The position numbers and the translations under genes were made by a program. A stretch of DNA of 6,575 nucleotides from Clostridia bacterium. Lineage in GTDB: Bacteria > Bacillota > Clostridia > Oscillospirales > CAG-272. The first letter of the stretch is position 1; every line of letters starts with the position of its first letter. The notes under the pieces were generated by a model. That model made no database searches and was not told the origin of the DNA. It was given only the letters and a program-made list of their open reading frames with translations. Where the stretch lies: positions 1-6,575 of the forward strand of contig JAFNVK010000068.1 in NCBI GenBank assembly GCA_017379815.1, given 5' to 3'. Of this stretch, positions 1 through 5,931 are shown piece by piece.

Positions 1-60
1 AACCAATAGACAAAAAAGAGGCAAATGCGATCGCATTTGCCTCTTTTTTGTCTATTGGTT
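1..60 (-). terminator. Intrinsic terminator within a perfect 60-bp palindrome
   Basis: Bases 1-30 are the exact reverse complement of 31-60, centred on GCGATCGC. The core is an 11-bp GC-containing stem (18-28 with 33-43) around a GATC loop, flanked by A6 (12-17) and T6 (44-49), so on either strand the hairpin is followed by a run of six U. It lies three bases past the peptidase stop codon (64-66), the expected place for that gene's Rho-independent terminator. The symmetry means it could also stop a convergent gene to the left, outside the window. The outer 11-bp arms (1-11 and 50-60) beyond the A/T tracts are more than a terminator needs, and the palindrome starts exactly at base 1, so it may continue beyond the window. 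Confidence 0.85.
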
Positions 61-63
61 CTC

Positions 64-1962
64 TTACCAGATCACGATGCGCTTCTCGGGAGCGATATAC
101 ATCTGATCTGCCTCGGTCGCGCCGAAGGTCTCGTACCACTCGGGGAAGTTTCTCGGCGGAATGTTCGCGCGGAGCGAGCAGGGTCCGTGTACGTCCACCG
201 AAAGCAGAAGCGCAAGATACTCGGGCTTCGCCTTCTGGCACCACACTCTTGCCCAGTTGGAGAAGTACTCCTCGTAGGAGGCTCCCTCGGTTTTCGACAT
301 GATGTCCAGCGTTACGGCCATGCCGCCGTTGTCCGCCATGTTCTCGCTGACGATAAACGCGCCGTTGACCTTGCCCCAGGGCAGCTCGATGCCGTCAAAC
401 TGCTCGATCATCTGCTGCACCTTTGCATCAAAGCGCTTGAAGTCCTCCTCGGTCCACCAGTTGTTGATGTTTCCGTTCTCGTCGCACTTCGCACCGTTGC
501 TGTCAAAGGCGTGGGAGATCTCGTGTCCGATCACGCTTCCAATGCCGCCGAGGTTCTCGCTTCTCGTCTGCTTCAGGGAGTAGAAGGGGGCCTGCAGAAT
601 GGCCGCGGGGAAGGTGATGTCGTTGACGAAGGGATCGTAGCAGGCGTTGACCATGTGGCCGGGCATCTGCCAGTTCTCGGGCTCGGTGGGCTGGTCCAGC
701 TTGGAAAGGGCGTCCAGCTCGCAAATTCTCGAGAGCGTGCGCATAACGTCAAAGAGCGAGTCCTCGGGATCAAACACGAGTTGATCGTAGATGGCTCTTG
801 CCTTGTCGGGGTATCCCATCTTGACCCCCATGGTGGAGAGCTTGAGGATCGCCTTTTCCCGCGTTGCCTCGCCCAGGATCTCGTTGGTCTTGATGCGCTC
901 GCGGTAGGTGTCGATGATCCGGTAGACGATCTCGGTGATGTCCTTCTTTGCCTCCTCGCCAAAATACTTCTCGCCGTAGTAGATGCCCACGGGCTCGGAG
1001 AAGATGCTCGAGGCCAGGTTGTAGGCAAACTTTTCGATGGACTGCATCTGCGCCACACCCATGATCGCGCGGCTATACATGCCGCCCATGTCGCGCAGCT
1101 CCTCGGAGAGGTAGGAGCAGAAGCGAAGCAGGCCGGTCACGTAGGCCCAGTGCTTGTAAAGGGTGAGCGTGTCGGCGTTGAGCACCGTGGCAAACGCGCC
1201 GAAGAAGCGGGGCTCGGTGACGACCAGCGTTGCGGGAACGTGGCCGAACAGATCGGTCAGAATGGCGTCAAGATCCAGGGTGGAGAGCATCTTTGCCACC
1301 TCGCCCTCGGGCATGGGGTTGTACATCTCCACGTACTTGGACCACTCCTCCTGCGTCTTGACCAGACCGCCGAGGATCTCGTCAAAGGCGAGGGTGTCGA
1401 GCACGTACTTTTCCTGCTCCTCGGGGGAGAGGTCGGTCTTTGCCATCACCATTTTTGCCACGTTCGTCCAGATGCCGAGGATCTGCTCCTTCTGTGCCGC
1501 CATCTCGGGCTTGTAGTAGGAGGCGTCGGGAAGAATGACGCCCGCGCCCTGGATATACGCCAGGCGCTGCTTGGTGTTCTTCATGTCGGTGTCGGGGCTG
1601 ATGGCAAAGGGCGTGGGAATGCCGCGCAGGGTCAGCTCCTTATACAGGCGTGCCAGGTCGCCGAGGCTCTCGATCTCGTCAAGAATGGCGAGGTGCTTGA
1701 GTGCGGGAGCGATGCCGTGCTTTTCCTTGCTTTCGGCATCCTTGGCGATGGCGTAGAGCTCGCAGGCTCTCCTCAGGTAATCGTTGGGATAGGTGCGGCT
1801 CTCGGCCATGGCCTCAAACTCGCCCATCATGATCTTCTCCACGCTGTCGGAAAGCTCCACAAATCCGCCTGCCGCGGGCTTGTCGTCCGGAATGACCAGC
1901 TCCTCCAGCTTCTTTCCGTTGACGTGCAGATAAAGATCGTCCTGAATTCTAACGTTTTCCAT
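64..1962 (-). CDS. pepO: M13-family zinc endopeptidase (PepO/neprilysin-like), cytoplasmic
   Basis: A 632-residue zinc metallopeptidase of the neprilysin/PepO family, which cleaves oligopeptides. The M13 active site is complete: HEISH at 480-484 (zinc ligands H480 and H484, catalytic E481), ENMAD at 540-544 (third zinc ligand E540, plus D544), and H592 and R598 in a DVHGP...R segment, with the same spacing as the H and R that bind transition state and substrate in neprilysin. The substrate-binding NAxY motif is N439-A440-C441-Y442, 41 residues before the first zinc histidine as in neprilysin; cysteine at the third position is uncommon. The C-terminus ends in a typical tryptophan. There is no signal peptide or N-terminal membrane anchor, so it should act in the cytoplasm on short peptides, like PepO of lactic acid bacteria. 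The ATG at 1960-1962 has GGAG about 8 bases upstream and a clear promoter; a terminator follows the stop. The length is normal for the family. The symbol is by family resemblance; the physiological substrate is unknown. Confidence 0.93.
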   Translation of the reverse strand: MENVRIQDDLYLHVNGKKLEELVIPDDKPAAGGFVELSDSVEKIMMGEFEAMAESRTYPNDYLRRACELYAIAKDAESKEKHGIAPALKHLAILDEIESLGDLARLYKELTLRGIPTPFAISPDTDMKNTKQRLAYIQGAGVILPDASYYKPEMAAQKEQILGIWTNVAKMVMAKTDLSPEEQEKYVLDTLAFDEILGGLVKTQEEWSKYVEMYNPMPEGEVAKMLSTLDLDAILTDLFGHVPATLVVTEPRFFGAFATVLNADTLTLYKHWAYVTGLLRFCSYLSEELRDMGGMYSRAIMGVAQMQSIEKFAYNLASSIFSEPVGIYYGEKYFGEEAKKDITEIVYRIIDTYRERIKTNEILGEATREKAILKLSTMGVKMGYPDKARAIYDQLVFDPEDSLFDVMRTLSRICELDALSKLDQPTEPENWQMPGHMVNACYDPFVNDITFPAAILQAPFYSLKQTRSENLGGIGSVIGHEISHAFDSNGAKCDENGNINNWWTEEDFKRFDAKVQQMIEQFDGIELPWGKVNGAFIVSENMADNGGMAVTLDIMSKTEGASYEEYFSNWARVWCQKAKPEYLALLLSVDVHGPCSLRANIPPRNFPEWYETFGATEADQMYIAPEKRIVIW

Positions 1963-2012
1963 AAAAGTATCTCCAATCTGTAATGGTTTGCGATCGGTAT
2001 TTGCTGTTTTTC

Positions 2013-2041
2013 ATTATAGCACAGTCTTTTGCAAAAAACAA
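2013..2041 (-). promoter_or_regulatory. Extended -10 sigma-A promoter for the M13 peptidase gene
   Basis: Read on the minus strand, a perfect TATAAT (2013-2018) is preceded by TG-C, an extended -10 element. A weak -35 TTGTTT (2036-2041) lies at a 17-base spacing. Initiation would be near 2006, giving a leader of about 45 bases before the ATG at 1962. The promoter lies in the 119-base gap after ylmH. No convincing terminator for ylmH is visible in that gap, so some read-through from the division cluster is also possible. Confidence 0.8.
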
Positions 2042-2081
2042 GAGCAATCGACCGTATCGGGTATTTTTCCGTGGGAAGAGG

Positions 2082-2906
2082 TCAGATCGCCTGCTCGGCG
2101 AAGAAGCGCAAGCGTCCCTTTCGCGTTTCTCCCTCAAAGGCGCGCAGGCGGAAGCGGCCGTAGCCGCGGATCGAGAGCGTCGCGGGAGGAGTGAGGGAAA
2201 GATCGGTGCGCGTTTCCTCCTCAAAGTCCACCTCCACCCGTCCCTCGCGGATGGCACGCTGGGCGTCCTCGCGCGAAAGGTTGGTCAGCGCCGCCACCAC
2301 GCAGTCCAGGCGTGCGGAGGCAACCGTTCCGTGAATGGGGCGGTACTGCCGACCGTCGGTAAAGCCTTCTTCAAGGGTATAGGGCGAGCAGCGCACGGCA
2401 TCCTTTCCGACGCGCTCCAGGTGGGCAAGAAGGAAGGTGCGCATGGGGCGCGTGCAGAAGAGAACGGCCTCGTGATCGCTCTGCAGGGCGATGTCGCCAA
2501 AGGAATCGCGCTCGATGCCCAGCGCGAGAAGCGAGCCGAGATAGTCCTTGTGGCGAAGCGTTTGAAATCCGCTTCCGCGCACACGCAGGGCGCAAACGCC
2601 CTCCTCGGCGTCCTCCGAAAGCAGGGAGAGCACCTGCTCGCCAGGGGCGTCCATGGGAGAACACCCCAGCGCGTCGAGCAGGTAATCGGGGAGCAAAAAG
2701 AGGCAGACGCGCTCGGCGTCCGGGTATCCGCCAAAGAAGAAGGCCGAGCCGAGACGTCCGAGCGAGGCAAGGCAGCGCTCGGCCTCCCGTCGCTCACGCG
2801 GCGTCAAAAAGGGGATGCGCGCAGGCATCCCGTTTTCCTGTTTTCGGCAAGCATCCCAAAGCCTCGCCGCGAGGGGGGAGCGTTCCGTTTGTCTTTCCTG
2901 TGCCAC
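2082..2906 (-). CDS. ylmH: YlmH-family S4-domain RNA-binding protein
   Basis: YlmH proteins carry a C-terminal S4 RNA-binding domain. They are encoded next to sepF and yggT in Gram-positive bacteria and have been linked to ribosome quality control and cell division. Numbered from the GTG start, FLTPRE is at about residues 33-38, the family block HKDYLGSLLALGIERDSFGD at about 119-138, and the S4 fold (SARLDCVV...A...I..GRV.V) at about 195-254. The start is uncertain. GTG at 2904-2906 lies one base after the yggT stop (TGA C GTG), which suggests translational coupling, and leaves about 32 residues before FLTPRE, similar to Bacillus YlmH. The frame is open to a TTG at 2930, overlapping yggT by 23 bases. 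An ATG at 2828 has the best ribosome binding site (AGGA, 7-base spacing) but would remove part of the conserved N-terminus. The product is 274 residues from the GTG, against about 257 in Bacillus. Confidence 0.88.
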   Translation of the reverse strand: MAQERQTERSPLAARLWDACRKQENGMPARIPFLTPRERREAERCLASLGRLGSAFFFGGYPDAERVCLFLLPDYLLDALGCSPMDAPGEQVLSLLSEDAEEGVCALRVRGSGFQTLRHKDYLGSLLALGIERDSFGDIALQSDHEAVLFCTRPMRTFLLAHLERVGKDAVRCSPYTLEEGFTDGRQYRPIHGTVASARLDCVVAALTNLSREDAQRAIREGRVEVDFEEETRTDLSLTPPATLSIRGYGRFRLRAFEGETRKGRLRFFAEQAI

Positions 2907-2907
2907 G

Positions 2908-3183
2908 TCAGACCGAGAGGAGGACGCCAAAGAGCGAGAGCAGGATCATGGTCAGAAGGAAGGGGAAATCCAAGGGACTTCCCTCAAACCAGCGCATTCT
3001 TTGGCAGAGCCTGCGGATGGGGAGAATGACGGGCTCGGTGAGCATATAGAGAAAGCCCGAGAAGCGGGATTCCTCGGTCGGGTCGAACCAGGAGAAGATC
3101 GCGCGGCCGAGCATTGCGAGAGAAAGCACGTCAAGAAGGACGGCGAGCGTGCTTTTGAGCACGTAAAGAATGGTATCCGGCAT
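2908..3183 (-). CDS. yggT: YggT/YlmG-family small membrane protein
   Basis: A 91-residue integral membrane protein with two hydrophobic segments, about residues 5-29 and 72-90, joined by a polar segment holding the family pattern LGRAIFSWFDPTEES and TEPVILPIRRL. YggT/YlmG proteins are small two-helix membrane proteins whose bacterial genes sit beside sepF; chloroplast relatives affect nucleoid distribution. Exact function is unresolved. The ATG at 3181-3183 is the first possible start because an in-frame TGA lies 15 bases upstream. The best Shine-Dalgarno (AAAGGAG, 3200-3206) is 16 bases from the ATG, unusually far, so initiation may be weak or depend on RNA folding. It is preceded by a 118-base spacer with a hairpin and followed directly by ylmH. 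Confidence 0.87.
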   Translation of the reverse strand: MPDTILYVLKSTLAVLLDVLSLAMLGRAIFSWFDPTEESRFSGFLYMLTEPVILPIRRLCQRMRWFEGSPLDFPFLLTMILLSLFGVLLSV

Positions 3184-3241
3184 GGCGGAACAGCTTCAGC
3201 TCCTTTCAAGGGGTGGGGGGAAGGGCGTACTGCACGCAAGC

Positions 3242-3269
3242 CGCCGCAGTAGACTGCTCTGCTGCGGCG
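3242..3269 (-). other. GC-rich hairpin in the sepF-yggT spacer
   Basis: An 8-bp perfect stem (CGCCGCAG at 3242-3249 paired with CTGCGGCG at 3262-3269) can extend by two more pairs across one mismatch, leaving a small loop. It lies about 33 bases past the sepF stop and about 60 bases before the yggT start. No U-run follows on either strand, so it is not a standard intrinsic terminator. It could protect the 3' end of sepF mRNA, mark a processing site, or lower expression of the downstream genes; this is inference from position. Confidence 0.5.
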
Positions 3270-3301
3270 TGCTTCGTGATGTCGTTTTCCTTTGCAGGGG
3301 A

Positions 3302-3772
3302 TCAGATCTCGGCGTTCTCGTATTCCTCACGCGCCGCGCTCTTGATCTGGGGCGCAAAGCCCGAGATATCCACGCCTGCGGGGGAAACGACGATGGTGTT
3401 CTTGTTGGTCTTGATCATCTCGCCGCCCAGAACGTAGGCAACGCCGGCCAGGAAATCCACCAGGCGGTGTGCCTGCTCCTTGGTCAGGTTGGCGATGTCC
3501 AGAAGGACGATGCAGCCCTCCTTGAGCTTGTCGGCGATCTGTGCAGCCTCGGTGTGGGTCTTGGGCTGCAGGAGCTTGAGGGTCACCTTGTCGGCAGACA
3601 CGGGATGGATCTCGGGCTCCTTTCTCTCGGGGCTATCCATAGCGGACATGGCCGCCGCGGGCTCCACCTCGGACATTTCCATCTTGATGTCCTCCGGGAT
3701 CGCGTAGATATCCTCGTAGTCCTCTTCAAAATCCGCGCTGTCGTTGCGGACAAATTTCTTCAGCAAATTCAT
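3302..3772 (-). CDS. sepF: Cell division protein SepF
   Basis: A 156-residue protein of the expected length for SepF (about 150 in Bacillus). SepF polymerises into arcs, binds the FtsZ C-terminal tail and tethers the Z-ring to the membrane through an N-terminal amphipathic helix. Here MNLLKKFV (1-8) can form that helix. An acidic, then Ala/Pro/Glu-rich linker spans about 9-60. The SepF domain runs about 63-137, with LKLLQPKTHTEA, VLLDIANLTKEQAHRLVDFLAG and a GG-containing turn before the last strands (TIVVSPAGVDI). The ATG at 3770-3772 has a strong GGAGG about 7 bases upstream. It lies 42 bases after yggS and has a probable extra promoter inside yggS (3920-3948). A short acidic tail (EEYENAEI) follows the domain. 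Confidence 0.95.
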   Translation of the reverse strand: MNLLKKFVRNDSADFEEDYEDIYAIPEDIKMEMSEVEPAAAMSAMDSPERKEPEIHPVSADKVTLKLLQPKTHTEAAQIADKLKEGCIVLLDIANLTKEQAHRLVDFLAGVAYVLGGEMIKTNKNTIVVSPAGVDISGFAPQIKSAAREEYENAEI

Positions 3773-3814
3773 CGTTCAACCTCCATGTATTTTGCTCAAA
3801 ATCGACGTGTGGGG

Positions 3815-4525
3815 TCAGGGGGTGAAGAGCGAGCGCCCGATGCGGACGACGTCAGCCCCCTCCGAAATAGCAGCCTCAAAGCTGCCGGACATGCCCATAG
3901 ACAAAACGGGCCTACCTATATTATGAAGTTTTTTTCGCCAAATGTCAAGACAAAGTTGAGAAGTTTCTTGAAAATATTTTCGATATTCCTCATTTTTTTC
4001 GCATTTTGGGGCCATCGTCATGAATCCGCGCAGGCGCAGATGCGGAAAATCACCGAGAGAGAGGCAAAAGTCCTCTGCCTCCTCGGGCATAAGACCGCTT
4101 TTGCTTTCCTCGCGTCCGCAGTTGATCTCGCAAAGCACGTCCACGGTGCGATCCCGCTTGGCGGCCTGCTTTTCGATCTCCTGCGCTAAGGAGAGCGAGT
4201 CGAGCGAGTGGATCATGGCCACCTTGTCGATGATGTATTTGACCTTGTTCTTTTGCAGCGTGCCGATGAAATGGAAGCGCAGGTTCTCCCGATCGGGAAG
4301 CACCTCCCAGTGCTCAAGCATTTGCTGGACGCGGTTCTCGCCCACGTCGCGGATGCCGAGGACCTCGGTCAGATAGCGCAGCTGCTCGGTGTCGGCGTAT
4401 TTTACGGCGGCGAGGAGTGTGACGCCGTCGCGGTCGGGAAAGCGCTCGCGGCTTTCCTCCTTGGCCTCGCGTATCCGCGTGCGGATCGCGGCGAGGTTGC
4501 GGTCCATATAGTGCATATCCTGCAT
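3815..4525 (-). CDS. yggS: YggS/PLPBP-family pyridoxal phosphate homeostasis protein
   Basis: A 236-residue single-domain TIM-barrel PLP-binding protein (YggS, YlmE in Bacillus, PLPBP), without known catalytic activity, that controls PLP and amino acid pools. Visible motifs: the PLP lysine K42 in LLAAVKYA; VGENRVQQ (61-68); FHFIGTLQKNK (84-94); CEINCGREESKSG (132-144); RGFMTMAP (166-173); and the phosphate-binding end LSMGMS (208-213) with VRIG (227-230). The frame is open well upstream, but the ATG at 4523-4525 is chosen because AAGGAG stands about 7 bases before it and the family N-terminus starts there. It is 32 bases downstream of the HlyD-like gene, so probably co-transcribed. Codons for residues 174-207 (3905-4006) are AT-rich and unlike the rest: all five lysines are AAA, and CGA, AGG and ATA appear. 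The protein there still matches the family, and the DNA contains a promoter. Confidence 0.94.
   Translation of the reverse strand: MQDMHYMDRNLAAIRTRIREAKEESRERFPDRDGVTLLAAVKYADTEQLRYLTEVLGIRDVGENRVQQMLEHWEVLPDRENLRFHFIGTLQKNKVKYIIDKVAMIHSLDSLSLAQEIEKQAAKRDRTVDVLCEINCGREESKSGLMPEEAEDFCLSLGDFPHLRLRGFMTMAPKCEKNEEYRKYFQETSQLCLDIWRKKLHNIGRPVLSMGMSGSFEAAISEGADVVRIGRSLFTP
3920..3948 (-). promoter_or_regulatory. Probable internal sigma-A promoter in yggS driving sepF
   Basis: On the minus strand a perfect -35 TTGACA (3943-3948) is followed after exactly 17 bases by CATAAT (3920-3925, five of six matches to TATAAT). The spacer has a run of seven A. Transcription would start near 3913 inside the 3' part of yggS, giving a leader of about 140 bases before the sepF ATG. 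It lies in an AT-rich patch inside an otherwise GC-rich gene, which makes a chance match less trivial but also more likely by composition alone. It could uncouple sepF-yggT-ylmH expression from the upstream genes. Confidence 0.6.
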
Positions 4526-4557
4526 GGGATTCTCCTTTTTTGGGTGGCTTTGGAAGG

Positions 4558-5802
4558 TCAGTAGACCTTTCCGTCGTAGAGGTTTTTGCCTGCGGTGATG
4601 AGAATGTCGTAAAGATCGAGGTAGTCCTCTCCCTGATCGCCCTTTTCCTCGGCGATGCAGTAGCCGTCGCCGTAATAAAGGACGTGAATGCGGCGGAAGC
4701 GGACGGTGCTCTCCTCGAAGATATAGACGCCGAGCACGCCGTTCTCCTCGCGCAGGGCGGATTCGGGAATGTAGTAGCCCGAGCAGGCCGAGAGCGAGAG
4801 CTGCACGTTCTGCGCGCGCAGGAAGCGGAGGTCCGAGGGGACGTCGTCCGAGTAGAGGATCAGGAGGCATTCGTCCGAGCCCTGCTCCGTGGCGATGCGG
4901 TCGAGCGTCATGGAGAGGGTCTTGTCTCCGCTCTCGGGGAAGGTGACCTCGTATCGCTCACCCGGCTCAAACAGGTCGGGCGAGATCTCCGCCTTGACGG
5001 CGAGATACCAGCGGTAGGAATAGGCCATTTTGCCCACGGCAAAGCCTTCTGCGGGAAGGGGGTCTGTGGCCGTGAGGGCGTCAAGCCCCGAGGGGGTAAG
5101 ACCTGCGAGCGCGTCGGCGGTAAAGAGGGCCTCGTAGCCGTCCACGTGGGAGCGGCTGTAAAAATAGCCGGAGGCGGCGGTGTTGCTGAGGGTGGTGGCC
5201 AGAGGGGCGAGCAGCCTTGTGCGCAGCTCGCGCAGGTCGGCAAGGGTCTCCTTCAGGGCGTCTGCCTCTCCCGTCAGATAGGCGTAGCGGTTCACGGCGA
5301 TCAGCATGCTGTCCTCAAGCTCGGCAAGGGCCGTCCAATCGCCCTCCTGCAGGGCGCGGCGGATGGCCAGGGAGGCCGCGGCGGCGTCCTTGCGATAGGT
5401 CTCAGCCTGCGAGAGGTTTACGTCCGAGGGGAGGATGCTCTCCTCGAGGATCGAGATCCGTCGGTTGAGCAGATCAAGCGTGCTTTGCAGATCGGCAAGC
5501 TCCTCCTTGTCATAGCCAAAGCGAAGCTCGGCCAGGGGCATTCCCTTGGCCACCTTGGTGCCGCTTTTGGCCAGCTCCTGCACGAGCGCGGGCTCCTCGG
5601 CGTAAAGGACGGTCTCGTCGCGAAAGAGGTATCCCGTGCCCCCGAGGATCTCGCGGTCGGTGATCTGCTGGACGGGGGTGGTCATCAATCCGCCGGAGGA
5701 GCCGGACAGCACGTGATAGAGCGTGTAGACCAGAATGGACAGAATGCCGAGCGTGGCAACCATGCGCGGCCAGTGTCGGCGCAAAAAGTCCATGCGCTTC
5801 AT
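4558..5802 (-). CDS. HlyD-like membrane-anchored adaptor protein
   Basis: A 414-residue protein with a short basic N-terminus (MKRMDFLRRHWPR), one membrane helix (about 14-33), and a large domain expected outside the membrane. Residues about 50-95 look like the first half of a barrel-sandwich (lipoyl-like) domain: GTGYLFRDE...V..L...G..V..G.PLAEL. Residues about 97-200 are largely helical and could form a hairpin, with LQSTLDLLNRRISILEES and LKETLADLRELRTRLL. The rest returns to beta structure, including YYIPESALREENGVLGVYI (343-361) and the terminal LYDILITAGKNLYDGKVY. This is the HlyD/membrane-fusion layout, so the generic name is an efflux periplasmic adaptor. A Gram-positive host has no outer membrane, and no ABC or MFS partner is in the window, so transport is not demonstrated. 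The ATG at 5800-5802 has AAAGGAG with good spacing; yggS follows after 32 bases, suggesting one transcript. A role near the division machinery is inference. Confidence 0.85.
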   Translation of the reverse strand: MKRMDFLRRHWPRMVATLGILSILVYTLYHVLSGSSGGLMTTPVQQITDREILGGTGYLFRDETVLYAEEPALVQELAKSGTKVAKGMPLAELRFGYDKEELADLQSTLDLLNRRISILEESILPSDVNLSQAETYRKDAAAASLAIRRALQEGDWTALAELEDSMLIAVNRYAYLTGEADALKETLADLRELRTRLLAPLATTLSNTAASGYFYSRSHVDGYEALFTADALAGLTPSGLDALTATDPLPAEGFAVGKMAYSYRWYLAVKAEISPDLFEPGERYEVTFPESGDKTLSMTLDRIATEQGSDECLLILYSDDVPSDLRFLRAQNVQLSLSACSGYYIPESALREENGVLGVYIFEESTVRFRRIHVLYYGDGYCIAEEKGDQGEDYLDLYDILITAGKNLYDGKVY

Positions 5803-5825
5803 GGGCGGATCTCCTTTCTACAGAT

Positions 5826-5920
5826 TTTTACAGCATAGAAGATATAGCGTTTTGGGAAGTTTTACAGCACGGAAGATATAGCGCTTTTATAGCACGGAAG
5901 GGAATAGCGCTTTGGGAGAC
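5826..5920. repeat. Three imperfect tandem repeats in the miaA to HlyD-like gene spacer
   Basis: On the plus strand, three copies begin TTTTAYAGCA and end near ATAGCG: copy 1 at 5826-5859, copy 2 at 5860-5884, copy 3 at 5885-5920. The shared core is about 24 bases, with variable bases mainly at positions 6, 11, 12 and 17-19. Copies 1 and 3 carry an extra TTTGGGAAG or TTTGGGAGA tail that copy 2 lacks. They fill nearly all of the 119-base gap upstream of the HlyD-like gene. Read on the minus strand each copy contains TGCTATAAA or TGCTGTAAA, resembling an extended -10 element. They could be regulator-binding sites, stacked weak promoters, or a slipped-strand duplication. Confidence 0.75.
5886..5894 (-). 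promoter_or_regulatory. Candidate extended -10 element upstream of the HlyD-like gene
   Basis: TGCTATAAA on the minus strand (TGC at 5892-5894, TATAAA at 5886-5891) is the best promoter-like match in the spacer before the HlyD-like gene. No -35 box is recognisable 17 bases upstream, so it would depend on the extended -10. Related but weaker TGCTGTAAA sequences occur at 5861-5869 and 5827-5835 in the other repeat copies. This is a weak call. Confidence 0.3.
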
Positions 5921-5931
5921 TTTACGTCTCC
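5915..5931 (-). other. Small hairpin over the miaA stop codon
   Basis: GGAGAC and GTCTCC form a perfect 6-bp stem (5915-5920 with 5926-5931) around a 5-base loop that contains most of the miaA TAA (5922-5924). No U-run follows on the minus strand, so it is not a standard terminator. It might stabilise the 3' end of the miaA message or be chance. Confidence 0.35.

Noticed and set aside
25..36. GCGATCGC at the palindrome centre, the octamer known as HIP1 in cyanobacteria
   Set aside because: It appears once as the palindrome centre, and nothing else here suggests a cyanobacterium.
25..1983. A 652-codon plus-strand open frame, longer than the gene opposite it
   Set aside because: It is exactly antisense to the M13 peptidase, whose motifs are unmistakable. 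The frame stays open because GC-rich codon use avoids the codons that would give antisense stops. It begins inside the palindrome, has no ribosome binding site and no recognisable domain.
2042..2081. Possible terminator after ylmH
   Set aside because: Only a 3-bp stem (CCG/CGG) can be drawn before the T-run, and that T-run lies in the peptidase promoter region. Not strong enough to call.
1983..3029. A 348-codon plus-strand frame across ylmH
   Set aside because: Arg/Gly/Ala-rich shadow without family motifs; the opposite strand encodes the S4-domain protein.
4540..5838. A 432-codon plus-strand open frame opposite the HlyD-like gene
   Set aside because: Low-complexity Gly/Val/Leu-rich translation typical of an antisense shadow; the minus-strand frame has a signal-anchor, family motifs and a strong ribosome binding site.
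1963..5921. Three spacers of nearly equal length (119, 118 and 119 bases)
   Set aside because: Their sequences are unrelated: a promoter, a hairpin and tandem repeats respectively. The equal length looks like coincidence.
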